Assembly: GCA_024413875.1 (NCBI GenBank)
Contig: JAKSVY010000023.1
Span: 1 to 25,514, forward strand
Length of the DNA: 25,514 bases
Direction of reading: 5' to 3'
Source of the DNA: Bacilli bacterium
GTDB taxonomy: Bacteria > Bacillota_I > Bacilli_A > RFN20 > CAG-826
Both the position numbers and the translations under genes were made by a program. Each line of letters begins with the position of its first letter. The first letter of the stretch is position 1. The notes under the pieces were generated by a model, which was not told the DNA's origin, did no database searches, and saw only the letters and a program-made list of their open reading frames with translations. This document shows positions 7,220-14,814 of the stretch, piece by piece.

Positions 7220-7247
7220 AAAATAAAAACCCTGAAATCTCAGGGTT
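7220..7247 (-). terminator. Riboswitch-controlled terminator in the ribU leader
   Basis: On the minus strand AACCCTGA-GATT-TCAGGGTT is followed by TTTATTTT and then immediately by the ribU SD GGAGGT. This is the expression platform: with FMN bound, the hairpin should stop transcription before ribU. Confidence 0.85.
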
Positions 7248-7272
7248 ATTTTTTGAAAAAAGAATACATCTC

Positions 7273-7375
7273 GTTTCTTTCATCCAGACTTTACTGTCGC
7301 CCCTGGAATTGCACCAGATCCTGCTTTCGCTCGCGGGGTATACCGCCGATTGGGAATTGCACCCTACCCTGAAAC
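7273..7375 (-). ncRNA. FMN riboswitch (RFN element)
   Basis: Read on the minus strand, the canonical conserved blocks appear in order: AGGGTAGGGTGCAATTCCC, ATCGGCGGTATACCCCGCGAGC, GATCTGGTGCAATTCCAG, GGGCGACAGTAAAGTCTGGATG. These are enclosed by a P1 helix of GTTTC (7375-7371) with GAAAC (7277-7273). The element senses FMN and controls the ribU transcript through the terminator that follows it. Confidence 0.97.
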
Positions 7376-7382
7376 TAGAAAT

Positions 7383-7411
7383 AGTATATTCCTATAAAGG
7401 CTTTGATGCAA
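7383..7411 (-). promoter_or_regulatory. Promoter of the FMN riboswitch-ribU transcript
   Basis: On the minus strand TTGCAT (7411-7406), a 17-bp spacer and TATACT (7388-7383) give transcription start near 7376, just at the 5' side of the riboswitch P1 helix. The -35 box and part of the spacer are inside the last codons of rsmG. Confidence 0.8.
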
Positions 7412-8093
7412 TAAGAGAGTAATTTCTTGGATATCTATGCTTAGTTGGTTTAGCTTTCCAAACTAAGACAATTGCGCGGGAATCTTTAGATTCACCTAAT
7501 GTATATTGATGGCAATCACCAACATGAGCATCTAAACACTTAAGAGCATTTTTAGCTTCATGGATTTCTTCAACATAGTTAGGACCTTTATAGGCAATTA
7601 ATGATCCATGAACTTTACAAAGTGGAATAGCAAGTTCGATTAAGATGTTAAGTGCTTTTAACGCTCTTGCGGTAACGTAGTCAAATTGATCTTTGAACTT
7701 TGCCATATCTTCAATTCTAGATTGAATAACAGTAACATTCTTTAAGTTAAGTTCTTTTACAACTTCATTAAGGAAAGTAATCTTTTTGCCATTAGAATCA
7801 GATAAAGAGATATTTGCGTTTGGGAAAAGAATAGCGAGTGGAATCCCTGGGAAACCTGCCCCCGTTCCAATATCTAATACTTTTTTATTAGAAAGATTTA
7901 CGTATTTACCTAAAATAAGAGAATCAAGGAAATGTTTTTCAATAATTTCTTCTTCATCTGTAATGGCGGTTAAATTGAATTTCTCATTCCATTCTTTAAG
8001 CATCTTAGAGTATGTAGAAAACATGGTGAGTTGTTCATCACTAATTTTAATTCCTTCATTCTTTAAATATTCTTGTAATTGTAAGTAATTCAT
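7392..8093 (-). CDS. rsmG: 16S rRNA (guanine527-N7)-methyltransferase RsmG
   Basis: RsmG (GidB) methylates N7 of G527 in 16S rRNA using S-adenosylmethionine. The 233-residue protein has the SAM-binding VLDIGTGAGFPGIPLA (72-87), the N-terminal MLKEWNEKFNLTAI and HFLDSL segments, DYVTARAL, and LIAYKGP near the C-terminus. The start overlaps the mnmG stop by 4 nt (ATGA) and has no good SD, so translation is probably coupled. The gidA-gidB pairing is conserved in many bacteria, usually near oriC. The 3' end carries the ribU promoter. Confidence 0.97.
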   Translation of the reverse strand: MNYLQLQEYLKNEGIKISDEQLTMFSTYSKMLKEWNEKFNLTAITDEEEIIEKHFLDSLILGKYVNLSNKKVLDIGTGAGFPGIPLAILFPNANISLSDSNGKKITFLNEVVKELNLKNVTVIQSRIEDMAKFKDQFDYVTARALKALNILIELAIPLCKVHGSLIAYKGPNYVEEIHEAKNALKCLDAHVGDCHQYTLGESKDSRAIVLVWKAKPTKHRYPRNYSLIASKPL

Positions 8094-9961
8094 CGTGCTT
8101 GTTTCTTTAATAATAAAATAAGAATTGAAATATCGCTAGGGTTAACTCCACTAACACGACTTGCCTGTCCAACTGTTAATGGTTTAACATCATTTAATTT
8201 TTGTCTTGCTTCCATTCTCATACCTTCAAGATTCATATAATCAAGGTCACTAGGAAGTTTATAATTTTCAAATTTCAAATAGGAATCCGCCTCAATTTGT
8301 TGTCTTTTAATATAACCTTCATATTTAATTGATGTTTCAAGTTGGACAACACCTGCATAATCAAGCTTAATATCTTTTAAGTCATCAATAAGGTTATAGA
8401 CATCTTCATATTTGATATCAGGACGCTTTAAAAATTCAGCACCTGTAACACCACTTGCTAATGGTGATAAACCTTTAGAAAGAAGATATTCAGTTGTGCG
8501 TTTTCCAGCACCTAAGTGATTTGTATTTAAGATTTCAGTTGCTTTAGCAACATCTTCATTCTTCTTAACAAATTCAGCATATCTTTCTTCGCTGATTAAA
8601 CCAAGTTTATATCCATATGGAGTGAGTCTAAGATCAGCGTTATCGTGTCTAAGAAGTAAACGATATTCCGCTCTTGAAGAAAGAAGTCTATATGGTTCAT
8701 TAGTGCCCTTAGTTACAAGGTCATCAATCATAACACCAATATATGATTCATTTCTTTTTAAAATGAATGGTTCTTTTCCTTGGACATATAATGCAGCGTT
8801 AATACCTGCAACTAAGCCAAGCCCACCAGCTTCTTCATATCCTGATGTACCACAGATTTGTCCTGCAATATATAAACCATCATATTTTTTAACTTTTAAT
8901 GTTGAATCATATTCAGTAGTTCTAAGTGCATCATATTCAATCGCATATGCGTATTTTAAGAATTCAGCATTTTCAAATCCTGGTAATGTACGAACCATCT
9001 TTTCTTGAAGTTCCTCATCAGCAGATGTTGAAAAACCTTGAACATAAATTGATTCACCATCTCTAAATTCTGGTTCTAAGAATAATTGGTGACGGTCTTT
9101 ATCAATAAATGTCATGACTTTAGATTCAATTGATGGACAATAACGTGGGCCTACTCCAGAAATTGTTCCATTAAAAGAACCATATCTATCAAGATTATCT
9201 TTAATTAAATTATGTGTATCTTCGTTAGTGTAAATTAACCAACAAGGAATTTGTTCATCTAATGTAACAGCCTTCTTGGTTGTGTATGAGAACGCTAAGT
9301 TACCTTCCATACCAAGTTGAACACTAGCTTTAGAGAAGTCAATTGATGACTTTTTGATTCTAGGAGGTGTGCCTGTTTTAAGTCTAAAGAGTTCAATACC
9401 CATTCTTCTTAAAGAATCAGATAAACCAATCGATGGATTTTCTCCATCTGGTCCACCACTAACTGAACTATGTCCTCTAATGATGTGAGATTCCATATAT
9501 GTACCAGTTGATAAAACAACCGCTTTAGCATAGATAGATTCATTTTCTGACGTAAGAACTCCAGTAATTTGTCTTCCTTCGTGAAGGACATCAGTTACCA
9601 TACATTCTTTAATATCAAGATTTGGTTCAGCATCTAAAAGCGATTGCATATATGCTGGATAAGCATGTTTATCTTCTTGCGCTCTTAAACATTGAACACC
9701 TGGACCCTTACCAGTATTTAACATTTTAATTTGAATAAGTTCGTGGTCTGCTGCGATACCCATCATTCCACCGAGAGCATCAATTTCACGAACAACAATA
9801 CCTTTAGCAGATCCACCAATAGACGGATTACAAGGCATATTTGATATCATCTTTTTGTTAAGAGTGCATAGTAAAACACTTAGCCCCATATGTGCTGCTG
9901 CCATTGAGGCTTCAACACCAGCGTGGCCACCACCAACTACGATGACATCATAGTTTTTCAT
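8090..9961 (-). CDS. mnmG: tRNA uridine 5-carboxymethylaminomethyl modification enzyme MnmG
   Basis: MnmG (GidA) works with MnmE to modify the wobble uridine of several tRNAs, using FAD and a folate one-carbon unit. The 623-residue protein has the FAD-binding GGGHAGVEA (10-18), the MPCNPSIGG and GPRYCPSIESK cysteine motifs, GTSGYEEAGGLGLVAGINA, and a C-terminal helical domain ending VNPSDISILILLLKK. The length is typical. ATG overlaps the sufB stop by 1 nt (TAATG) and GGAAGGAAG lies about 12 nt upstream. Placement directly behind sufB links tRNA modification and Fe-S synthesis in one operon. mnmE is not in the window. Confidence 0.98.
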   Translation of the reverse strand: MKNYDVIVVGGGHAGVEASMAAAHMGLSVLLCTLNKKMISNMPCNPSIGGSAKGIVVREIDALGGMMGIAADHELIQIKMLNTGKGPGVQCLRAQEDKHAYPAYMQSLLDAEPNLDIKECMVTDVLHEGRQITGVLTSENESIYAKAVVLSTGTYMESHIIRGHSSVSGGPDGENPSIGLSDSLRRMGIELFRLKTGTPPRIKKSSIDFSKASVQLGMEGNLAFSYTTKKAVTLDEQIPCWLIYTNEDTHNLIKDNLDRYGSFNGTISGVGPRYCPSIESKVMTFIDKDRHQLFLEPEFRDGESIYVQGFSTSADEELQEKMVRTLPGFENAEFLKYAYAIEYDALRTTEYDSTLKVKKYDGLYIAGQICGTSGYEEAGGLGLVAGINAALYVQGKEPFILKRNESYIGVMIDDLVTKGTNEPYRLLSSRAEYRLLLRHDNADLRLTPYGYKLGLISEERYAEFVKKNEDVAKATEILNTNHLGAGKRTTEYLLSKGLSPLASGVTGAEFLKRPDIKYEDVYNLIDDLKDIKLDYAGVVQLETSIKYEGYIKRQQIEADSYLKFENYKLPSDLDYMNLEGMRMEARQKLNDVKPLTVGQASRVSGVNPSDISILILLLKKQAR

Positions 9962-11355
9962 TATCCAATACTTCCTTCCATGTCCATCTTAATAAGTTGA
10001 TTAAGTTCGACAGCGTATTCCATAGGGAGTTCTTTTGAGAATGGTTCAATAAATCCCACGATAATCATTTGGACAGCATCTTTTTTAGAAATACCACGAG
10101 ACATTAAATAGAAGAGTTCATCTTCATTAATTTTTGAAACAGTTGCTTCGTGTTCAATGAAAGATTCTCCATTAAGAACTTCGTTCTTTGGGATTGTATC
10201 TGATTTTGAAATGTTATCTAAAATGAGCGTGTCACATTCGACGTGAGCTTTACAGTTTTTAGCACCTTTATGGATACGAACTGTTCCGCGGTAGTTAACA
10301 ACACCACCATTTTTTGCAATTGATTTAGAAATAATTGTTGAACTTGTATTGCTTGCTAAGTGAATCATACGTGCACCAGCATCTTGATATTGTCCATTAC
10401 CTGCAACAGCAATAGAAATACAGTTTCCTTTTGCACCTTCACCCGCTAAAACACAAGCAGGGTATTTCATATTTGTTTGTGAACCAATGTTTCCATCAAT
10501 CCAATCCATTTGTCCACCTGCATCAACCCATGCTCTCTTAGTAACTAGGTTAACAATGTTATTTGACCAGTTTTGAACTGTTGAATATCGACATTTAGCG
10601 TTCTTTAAAACAACAATTTCAACAACTGCTGCGTGTAAAGAATCTTGTGAATATGTAGGAGCGGTACATCCTTCAACGTAATGGACATCTGCACCTTCAT
10701 CAACAATGATTAAAGTACGTTCGAATTGACCTGACTTTTCATTATTGATTCTGAAATATGATTGAAGTGGTTTATCTAAAACAACACCCTTTGGAACATA
10801 AATAAATGAACCGCCTGACCAAACCGCTCCATTAAGAGCGCTGAACTTATTGTCTCTAAAAGGAACAACGGTGTTGAAATATTTTTTCACAATATCAGGA
10901 CACATTTGAACTGCTTGGTCTGTAGATAAGAAAATAACACCCTTATCTTCAACTTCCTTAAGCATATTGTGGTAGACAGCTTCTGATTCATATTGAGTAG
11001 TAACACCACTTAAATATTTTTGTTCAGCTTCAGGAATACCTAACTTCTGGAAGGTATTTTTGATAGTTTCAGGAACATCATCCCAATCCTTTTCAACCTT
11101 CTTTGATGATCTTGTGAAATATGTATAAGAATCAAAATCAAGGAAATCTAGGTTTGGACCAAAATCAGGCATAGGAAGTTCCTTGAATGCCTTGTATGCT
11201 TTAAGTCTAAATTCAAGCATCCAACCTGGTTCATTTTTTAAGGCACTGATCATACGAACAGTCTCTTCAGTTAAACCTTTGCCAGTTGTCAAAATAGACG
11301 TATCTTCGTCTTTGAATCCATACTTATAATCAGTTTCGAATTTATTATCTGACAT
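9961..11355 (-). CDS. sufB: Fe-S cluster assembly scaffold SufB
   Basis: SufB is the scaffold subunit on which clusters form in the SufBCD complex. The 464-residue length equals that of Bacillus SufB. The family features are an N-terminal helical region with [12 protein letters not shown], the [18 protein letters not shown] segment, the central beta-helix with [16 protein letters not shown] and [11 protein letters not shown], and a C-terminal helical part with [24 protein letters not shown] 11355 is preceded by AAAGG about 9 nt upstream, 13 nt after the sufU stop. It is the last suf gene before mnmG. Confidence 0.98.
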   Translation of the reverse strand: MSDNKFETDYKYGFKDEDTSILTTGKGLTEETVRMISALKNEPGWMLEFRLKAYKAFKELPMPDFGPNLDFLDFDSYTYFTRSSKKVEKDWDDVPETIKNTFQKLGIPEAEQKYLSGVTTQYESEAVYHNMLKEVEDKGVIFLSTDQAVQMCPDIVKKYFNTVVPFRDNKFSALNGAVWSGGSFIYVPKGVVLDKPLQSYFRINNEKSGQFERTLIIVDEGADVHYVEGCTAPTYSQDSLHAAVVEIVVLKNAKCRYSTVQNWSNNIVNLVTKRAWVDAGGQMDWIDGNIGSQTNMKYPACVLAGEGAKGNCISIAVAGNGQYQDAGARMIHLASNTSSTIISKSIAKNGGVVNYRGTVRIHKGAKNCKAHVECDTLILDNISKSDTIPKNEVLNGESFIEHEATVSKINEDELFYLMSRGISKKDAVQMIIVGFIEPFSKELPMEYAVELNQLIKMDMEGSIG

Positions 11356-11368
11356 AGATTAACCTTTC

Positions 11369-11815
11369 TTATTTTTTACAATTTGGACAGTTGCACACCA
11401 TATCATCAAGAGCAGTCCATCCGATAGTTGCACATCTAATTCTTGCTGCTTGTTTTGCAGTGTTCATGAATACTAAAGCTTCATCAAGAACACTATCATC
11501 ATATGGTTGTTCATGAACCATGTTATTGAATTGATCAATGATGTATTTAGCATCCTTAAGTGACTTACCTACAACAAGGTCGCACATAATGTCTGTTGAT
11601 GCTGTTGAAATTGTACAAGCAACACCAGTAAAACAGCAGTCAACGACTATGTCGTTTTCTGCTAACATATAAACCATAATATCATCAACACAGTTTTCTG
11701 AATCCATGTGCATGCTTTGATATTGGTCATTCTTTGGTTCGCGTTTATTACGAGGATTATCGTAATGGTCCATGATGATTTGTCTCATCATTTGTGGATT
11801 AAGCAAAATAGGCAT
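11369..11815 (-). CDS. sufU: SufU zinc-dependent sulfurtransferase
   Basis: SufU accepts persulfide sulfur from SufS and passes it to SufBCD. From ATG 11815 the 148-residue protein has MDHYDNPRNK near the N-terminus and the zinc/active-site set C42, D44 (in ENCVDD), C67 (TGVACTIS) and C128 (IRCATIGW). The usual NPTCGD is altered to SENCVDD. The last ten residues add C-x-C-x2-C (141, 143, 146), beyond the family's normal ligands. A GTG at 11830 is an alternative start. I prefer ATG 11815 because GGTGA lies about 9 nt upstream and the N-terminus then fits the family. The start overlaps sufS by 17 nt. Confidence 0.92.
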   Translation of the reverse strand: MPILLNPQMMRQIIMDHYDNPRNKREPKNDQYQSMHMDSENCVDDIMVYMLAENDIVVDCCFTGVACTISTASTDIMCDLVVGKSLKDAKYIIDQFNNMVHEQPYDDSVLDEALVFMNTAKQAARIRCATIGWTALDDMVCNCPNCKK

Positions 11816-13031
11816 CGAGGAAGTCACCACTCTTTCTTAAGGCATCAACTAAAGTATCAATTTCTTCTTTAGTTGTATAGAAATATATAGAAGCGCGTAC
11901 GGTCGCAACTTCATTTAAATAATTAACAAGGATTTTGGCGCAGTGTTGTCCGCTACGGCATGCAACACCTTTACTATTAAGGAATGTTGCTAAGTCTTGA
12001 GCAAAGATTCCTTTAACATTGAATGTGATGATTCCAGCATCAGCATTTTTGTTATAAATAATTACATTTGGAACCTTTTCCAATTCAGAAATAGCGTAAG
12101 ATCTAAGCTCTTTTTCATATTTTTCAATATTATCTAAACCAATTTCCATTAAATATTTTGCTGCAGCATTAAGACCTAAAATACCTTCAAGGTTTAATGT
12201 GCCAGCTTCAAATTTGGTTGGTGGGAGTAAATATTTAACATCACCACACATATCAAATTTAGCGTTCATTCCACCACCGCACATTAATGGATCCATCTTT
12301 TCAAGTAAGTCATACTTACCATAGATAACACCAACACCGGTTGGACCACACATTTTATGCCCAGAGAATGATAAGAAATCAATGTCAGAATCCTTAACAT
12401 CAATATGCATATGTGGTACTGATTGAGCACCATCAACAATGACTAATACACCATGTTCATGCGCAATCTTTGCAATAGCTTTTACATCAACTTGATAGCC
12501 AAGAACATTTGTTACTTGAGCAATTGCAATTACCTTAGTATTTTTAGTGATAGACTTTTCAACATTTTCAGGAGTTAATCTACCATTTTCATCAAGTGGA
12601 ATATAAGAGATTTTTGTGCCCTTAACTTCACTGACTTTAAACCAAGGAAGAACGTTACTTGCGTGTTCTGCAACAGTGAGCAAAATCTCATCTTCTTCAG
12701 TTAAATACTTCATTCCATAGCCATAGGCTATTAAGTTGATTGACATAGAAGTTCCAGAAGTAAATACTACTTCTTTTTCTTCTGCGTTAATCATCTTTGC
12801 AATTGTTTTTCTTGTTTCTTCAACTTGAACATCCATGTTGTAACATAAATCGTAGTCACCACGATGTGAGTTTGAGGTTGAATTTTCATAATAATCTTTA
12901 ACAGCATCTAAGACACAATCAGGCTTAATAGTTGTTGAAGCATTATCAAGGAAAACAAGATCATGTTCTTGCATTTTCTTATGATTTCTTAACATTGGGA
13001 AATCATTACGGATTTTCTTCACATCAAACAT
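11799..13031 (-). CDS. sufS: Cysteine desulfurase SufS
   Basis: SufS is a PLP enzyme that takes sulfur from L-cysteine as a persulfide, leaving alanine. The 410-residue protein has LDNASTTIKPDCV, the TVAEHASNVLPW histidine, IVDGAQS, the PLP lysine K226 in SFSGHKMCGPTG, and the catalytic cysteine C364 in CRSGQHC. This is the short active-site loop of type II desulfurases, which need SufU. GGAGG is 9 nt before ATG 13031; the frame is open to 13061 but has no SD there. It starts 1 nt after the sufD stop and overlaps sufU. Confidence 0.97.
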   Translation of the reverse strand: MFDVKKIRNDFPMLRNHKKMQEHDLVFLDNASTTIKPDCVLDAVKDYYENSTSNSHRGDYDLCYNMDVQVEETRKTIAKMINAEEKEVVFTSGTSMSINLIAYGYGMKYLTEEDEILLTVAEHASNVLPWFKVSEVKGTKISYIPLDENGRLTPENVEKSITKNTKVIAIAQVTNVLGYQVDVKAIAKIAHEHGVLVIVDGAQSVPHMHIDVKDSDIDFLSFSGHKMCGPTGVGVIYGKYDLLEKMDPLMCGGGMNAKFDMCGDVKYLLPPTKFEAGTLNLEGILGLNAAAKYLMEIGLDNIEKYEKELRSYAISELEKVPNVIIYNKNADAGIITFNVKGIFAQDLATFLNSKGVACRSGQHCAKILVNYLNEVATVRASIYFYTTKEEIDTLVDALRKSGDFLDAYFA

Positions 13032-13032
13032 A

Positions 13033-13734
13033 TTAAAGGGCCTCCGCGATTGCTTGTGCAATCAATTCTTTTTTATCATCAGAGAAATGGTTACTAATTG
13101 GTCTAAGATAACCAAGAGTAATTAATTCTCTAGCTTCATTTTTAGTCAATCCACGTGACATGAGATAGAACATATGGTCACTTGAAAGCTTTCCAACAGC
13201 TGCTCCATGGCTTGCCTTAACATCATTTTCATCAATGCGAAGTGCAGGTGAAGCTTTTCCTGTTGCCTTTGGGTCAAAGACAATAATTTTAGCGTTTTGT
13301 CTTGTTTCACTTTGTGGGCAATGTTCGTGAATATGGTTAACACCTTTAAATAATAAAGTAGATTCATCACGCGCAACACCATAGTTATCCATGATTGCAG
13401 TTGTGTGACCAGCAAAGTGATTGAACGAGATATCGAATTCTTTTACATCTGTTTTGTTAGATAAAGCTGCTAACTTCCAATCACAAGATGCGCCTTCCTC
13501 AACTAAATCAACAGTAGATTTGATTGAAACACTTCCTTTGCCGAAGTCAGCATAAATAACATTAAGTGAAGCATTTGAGTGGACTTCTGCATAGAGTTTT
13601 CCATTTGTTTCTTCACCTAAATTTAAAATTTTAAGGGTTAACTTAGCGTCGTTTAAAAGAACAAGATTTAGTTCTTCTAAACTTGTGATTTCAATTACTC
13701 TTTCTTCTAATGAATTAATAGTAATCTTTTCCAT
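13033..13734 (-). CDS. sufD: Compact SufD, Fe-S assembly subunit
   Basis: SufD pairs with SufB on the SufC ATPase dimer. This copy has only 233 residues, against roughly 400-440 in Bacillus and E. coli. The C-terminal half is clear: FDISFNHFAGHTTAIMDNYG, KGVNHIHEHCPQSETRQNAK and NDVKASHGAAVGKL with conserved H176, then the FYLMSRGLTKNEARELITLGYL helices that contact SufC. The N-terminal helical domain and part of the beta-helix are missing. The frame is intact and the gene sits in its normal place between sufC and sufS, so it is probably functional. It overlaps the sufC stop by 1 nt and has no SD, implying coupling. Confidence 0.93.
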   Translation of the reverse strand: MEKITINSLEERVIEITSLEELNLVLLNDAKLTLKILNLGEETNGKLYAEVHSNASLNVIYADFGKGSVSIKSTVDLVEEGASCDWKLAALSNKTDVKEFDISFNHFAGHTTAIMDNYGVARDESTLLFKGVNHIHEHCPQSETRQNAKIIVFDPKATGKASPALRIDENDVKASHGAAVGKLSSDHMFYLMSRGLTKNEARELITLGYLRPISNHFSDDKKELIAQAIAEAL

Positions 13735-14555
13735 TATTTTTTAAGTGCTTCCCTTGTAGCACATGTACCAATTGAAACAGTGTTCATTGGTTTATCTTCT
13801 TTTTCTTCAACAATTCCGTGTTCACTCTTAAGCCATTCATAACCTTCAGTATCAATCTTGGTTACTAATTCTTTTCCACCTTCGAGGACAACCTTACCGT
13901 TCATAAGAATTGCTGCTCTATCAATATTTATTAAATTATATAAACGTGCATAGTGAGAAATGATTAAGAACGCTCTTCCGTGTTCTTGCTCTTCTTTGAT
14001 TACTCTTGCTACAGTTTGGATAGCGTCAACATCAAGACCTGAGTCAATTTCATCTAACATGACAAATTTTGGATCAAGCACTAACATTTGAAGAATTTCA
14101 TTTTTCTTTTTTTCACCACCTGAGAAACCTTCATTAAGGTTTCTGTTTGACATTTCGAATGGAATTTCTGTTCTCTTATAAGCTTCATCTAATAACTTAT
14201 AGAATTGGAATAAAGAGACTGGTTTTTCGCGATGTGCATTAATAGCGGCTTTTAAGAAATCTGCATTGTTAACACCTGGAACTTCACTTGGATATTGCAT
14301 GCCTAAAAAGATACCAAGTTTAGATCTTTCATCTGCTTCTAAAGTTGTAATATCTTTTCCATCTAATTCAATACTACCTTCGGTAATAGTGTAATTTGGA
14401 TTACCCATAATAGTTTGAAGTAAAGTAGATTTACCATTTCCGTTTGGGCCTAATAAGGCAACAGATTCATTATCATTAAAAGTGAAGTTTAAGCCTTTAA
14501 GGATTTCTTTCTCTTTTACTGATACATGTAAGTTTTTAATAACGAGTTGTGACAT
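13734..14555 (-). CDS. sufC: Fe-S assembly ATPase SufC
   Basis: SufC is the ABC-type ATPase that drives the SufBCD scaffold. From ATG 14555 it has 273 residues: Walker A GPNGNGKST (36-44), Q-loop near LGMQYPSEVPG, signature FSGGEKK (144-150), Walker B FVMLDEID (164-171) and switch histidine H201. The C-terminus runs about 20 residues beyond the usual end, with EEKEDKPMNTVSIG. AGGAG is 8 nt before this ATG. The open frame back to 14720 is promoter DNA and is rejected. It is the first gene of the suf operon. Confidence 0.97.
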   Translation of the reverse strand: MSQLVIKNLHVSVKEKEILKGLNFTFNDNESVALLGPNGNGKSTLLQTIMGNPNYTITEGSIELDGKDITTLEADERSKLGIFLGMQYPSEVPGVNNADFLKAAINAHREKPVSLFQFYKLLDEAYKRTEIPFEMSNRNLNEGFSGGEKKKNEILQMLVLDPKFVMLDEIDSGLDVDAIQTVARVIKEEQEHGRAFLIISHYARLYNLINIDRAAILMNGKVVLEGGKELVTKIDTEGYEWLKSEHGIVEEKEDKPMNTVSIGTCATREALKK

Positions 14556-14580
14556 GCTTTTTTCTCCTAATGCGTTGATA

Positions 14581-14609
14581 ATTTTATTGCGATTAAAATA
14601 TCTTTTCAA
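14581..14609 (-). promoter_or_regulatory. Promoter of the suf-mnmG-rsmG operon
   Basis: On the minus strand TTGAAA (14609-14604), a 17-bp spacer and TAAAAT (14586-14581) give transcription start near 14575, with AGGAG at the sufC start in the short leader. Confidence 0.8.
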
Positions 14610-14629
14610 CTTATTCGATAAAATATTTA

Positions 14630-14648
14630 TTAAAAATTTAATTTTTAA
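14630..14648. repeat. 19-bp AT palindrome upstream of the suf promoter
   Basis: TTAAAAATT-T-AATTTTTAA is a perfect odd palindrome centred at 14639, 21 bp upstream of the suf -35 box. It could be an operator or simply an UP-element-like A/T tract. Confidence 0.5.
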
Positions 14649-14745
14649 CCATTGTTCACCAAAAACCACAGGTAAATTAGAGCGTTTAGCACATATTAAA
14701 TTAAATAAAATGCGCGCCATTTACGTGTGTATACGCAAAAAAGTG

Positions 14746-14774
14746 TTGTATTTATACAATGGCTTTAATATAAT
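14746..14774 (+). promoter_or_regulatory. Promoter of the lipoprotein unit, with a palindrome over the -35
   Basis: TTGTAT (14746-14751), a 17-bp spacer and TATAAT (14769-14774) form a near-consensus promoter. The -35 is one arm of the inverted repeat TTGTAT-TT-ATACAA (14746-14759), a possible operator site. The leader carries AAGGAGG at 14797-14803. Confidence 0.82.
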
Positions 14775-14814
14775 TACTCTCGCATATTTGAAAAATAAGG
14801 AGGAAAAGCTATTT

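Larger units (their letters stand above)
14556..14814. other. Divergent intergenic region between sufC and the lipoprotein gene
   Basis: These 259 bp hold two divergent promoters: suf at 14581-14609 and the lipoprotein unit at 14746-14774. They also hold two inverted repeats (14630-14648 and 14746-14759). The sequence is strongly AT-rich apart from GCGCGC at 14713-14718. I see no gene or structured RNA family in it. Confidence 0.75.

Noticed and set aside
7210..7422. Plus-strand open frame over the ribU leader
   Set aside because: It is the reverse complement of the FMN riboswitch and its terminator, with no start signals.
8622..9008. 128-codon plus-strand open frame inside mnmG
   Set aside because: Antisense shadow of a highly conserved gene; no SD and no recognisable protein features.
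14556..14720. 55-residue N-terminal extension of SufC
   Set aside because: The region holds the suf promoter; AGGAG and family alignment fix the start at 14555.
14482..14814. Long upstream extension of the first lipoprotein frame
   Set aside because: It overlaps sufC antisense and the promoter region; the signal peptide and AAGGAGG fix the start at 14815.
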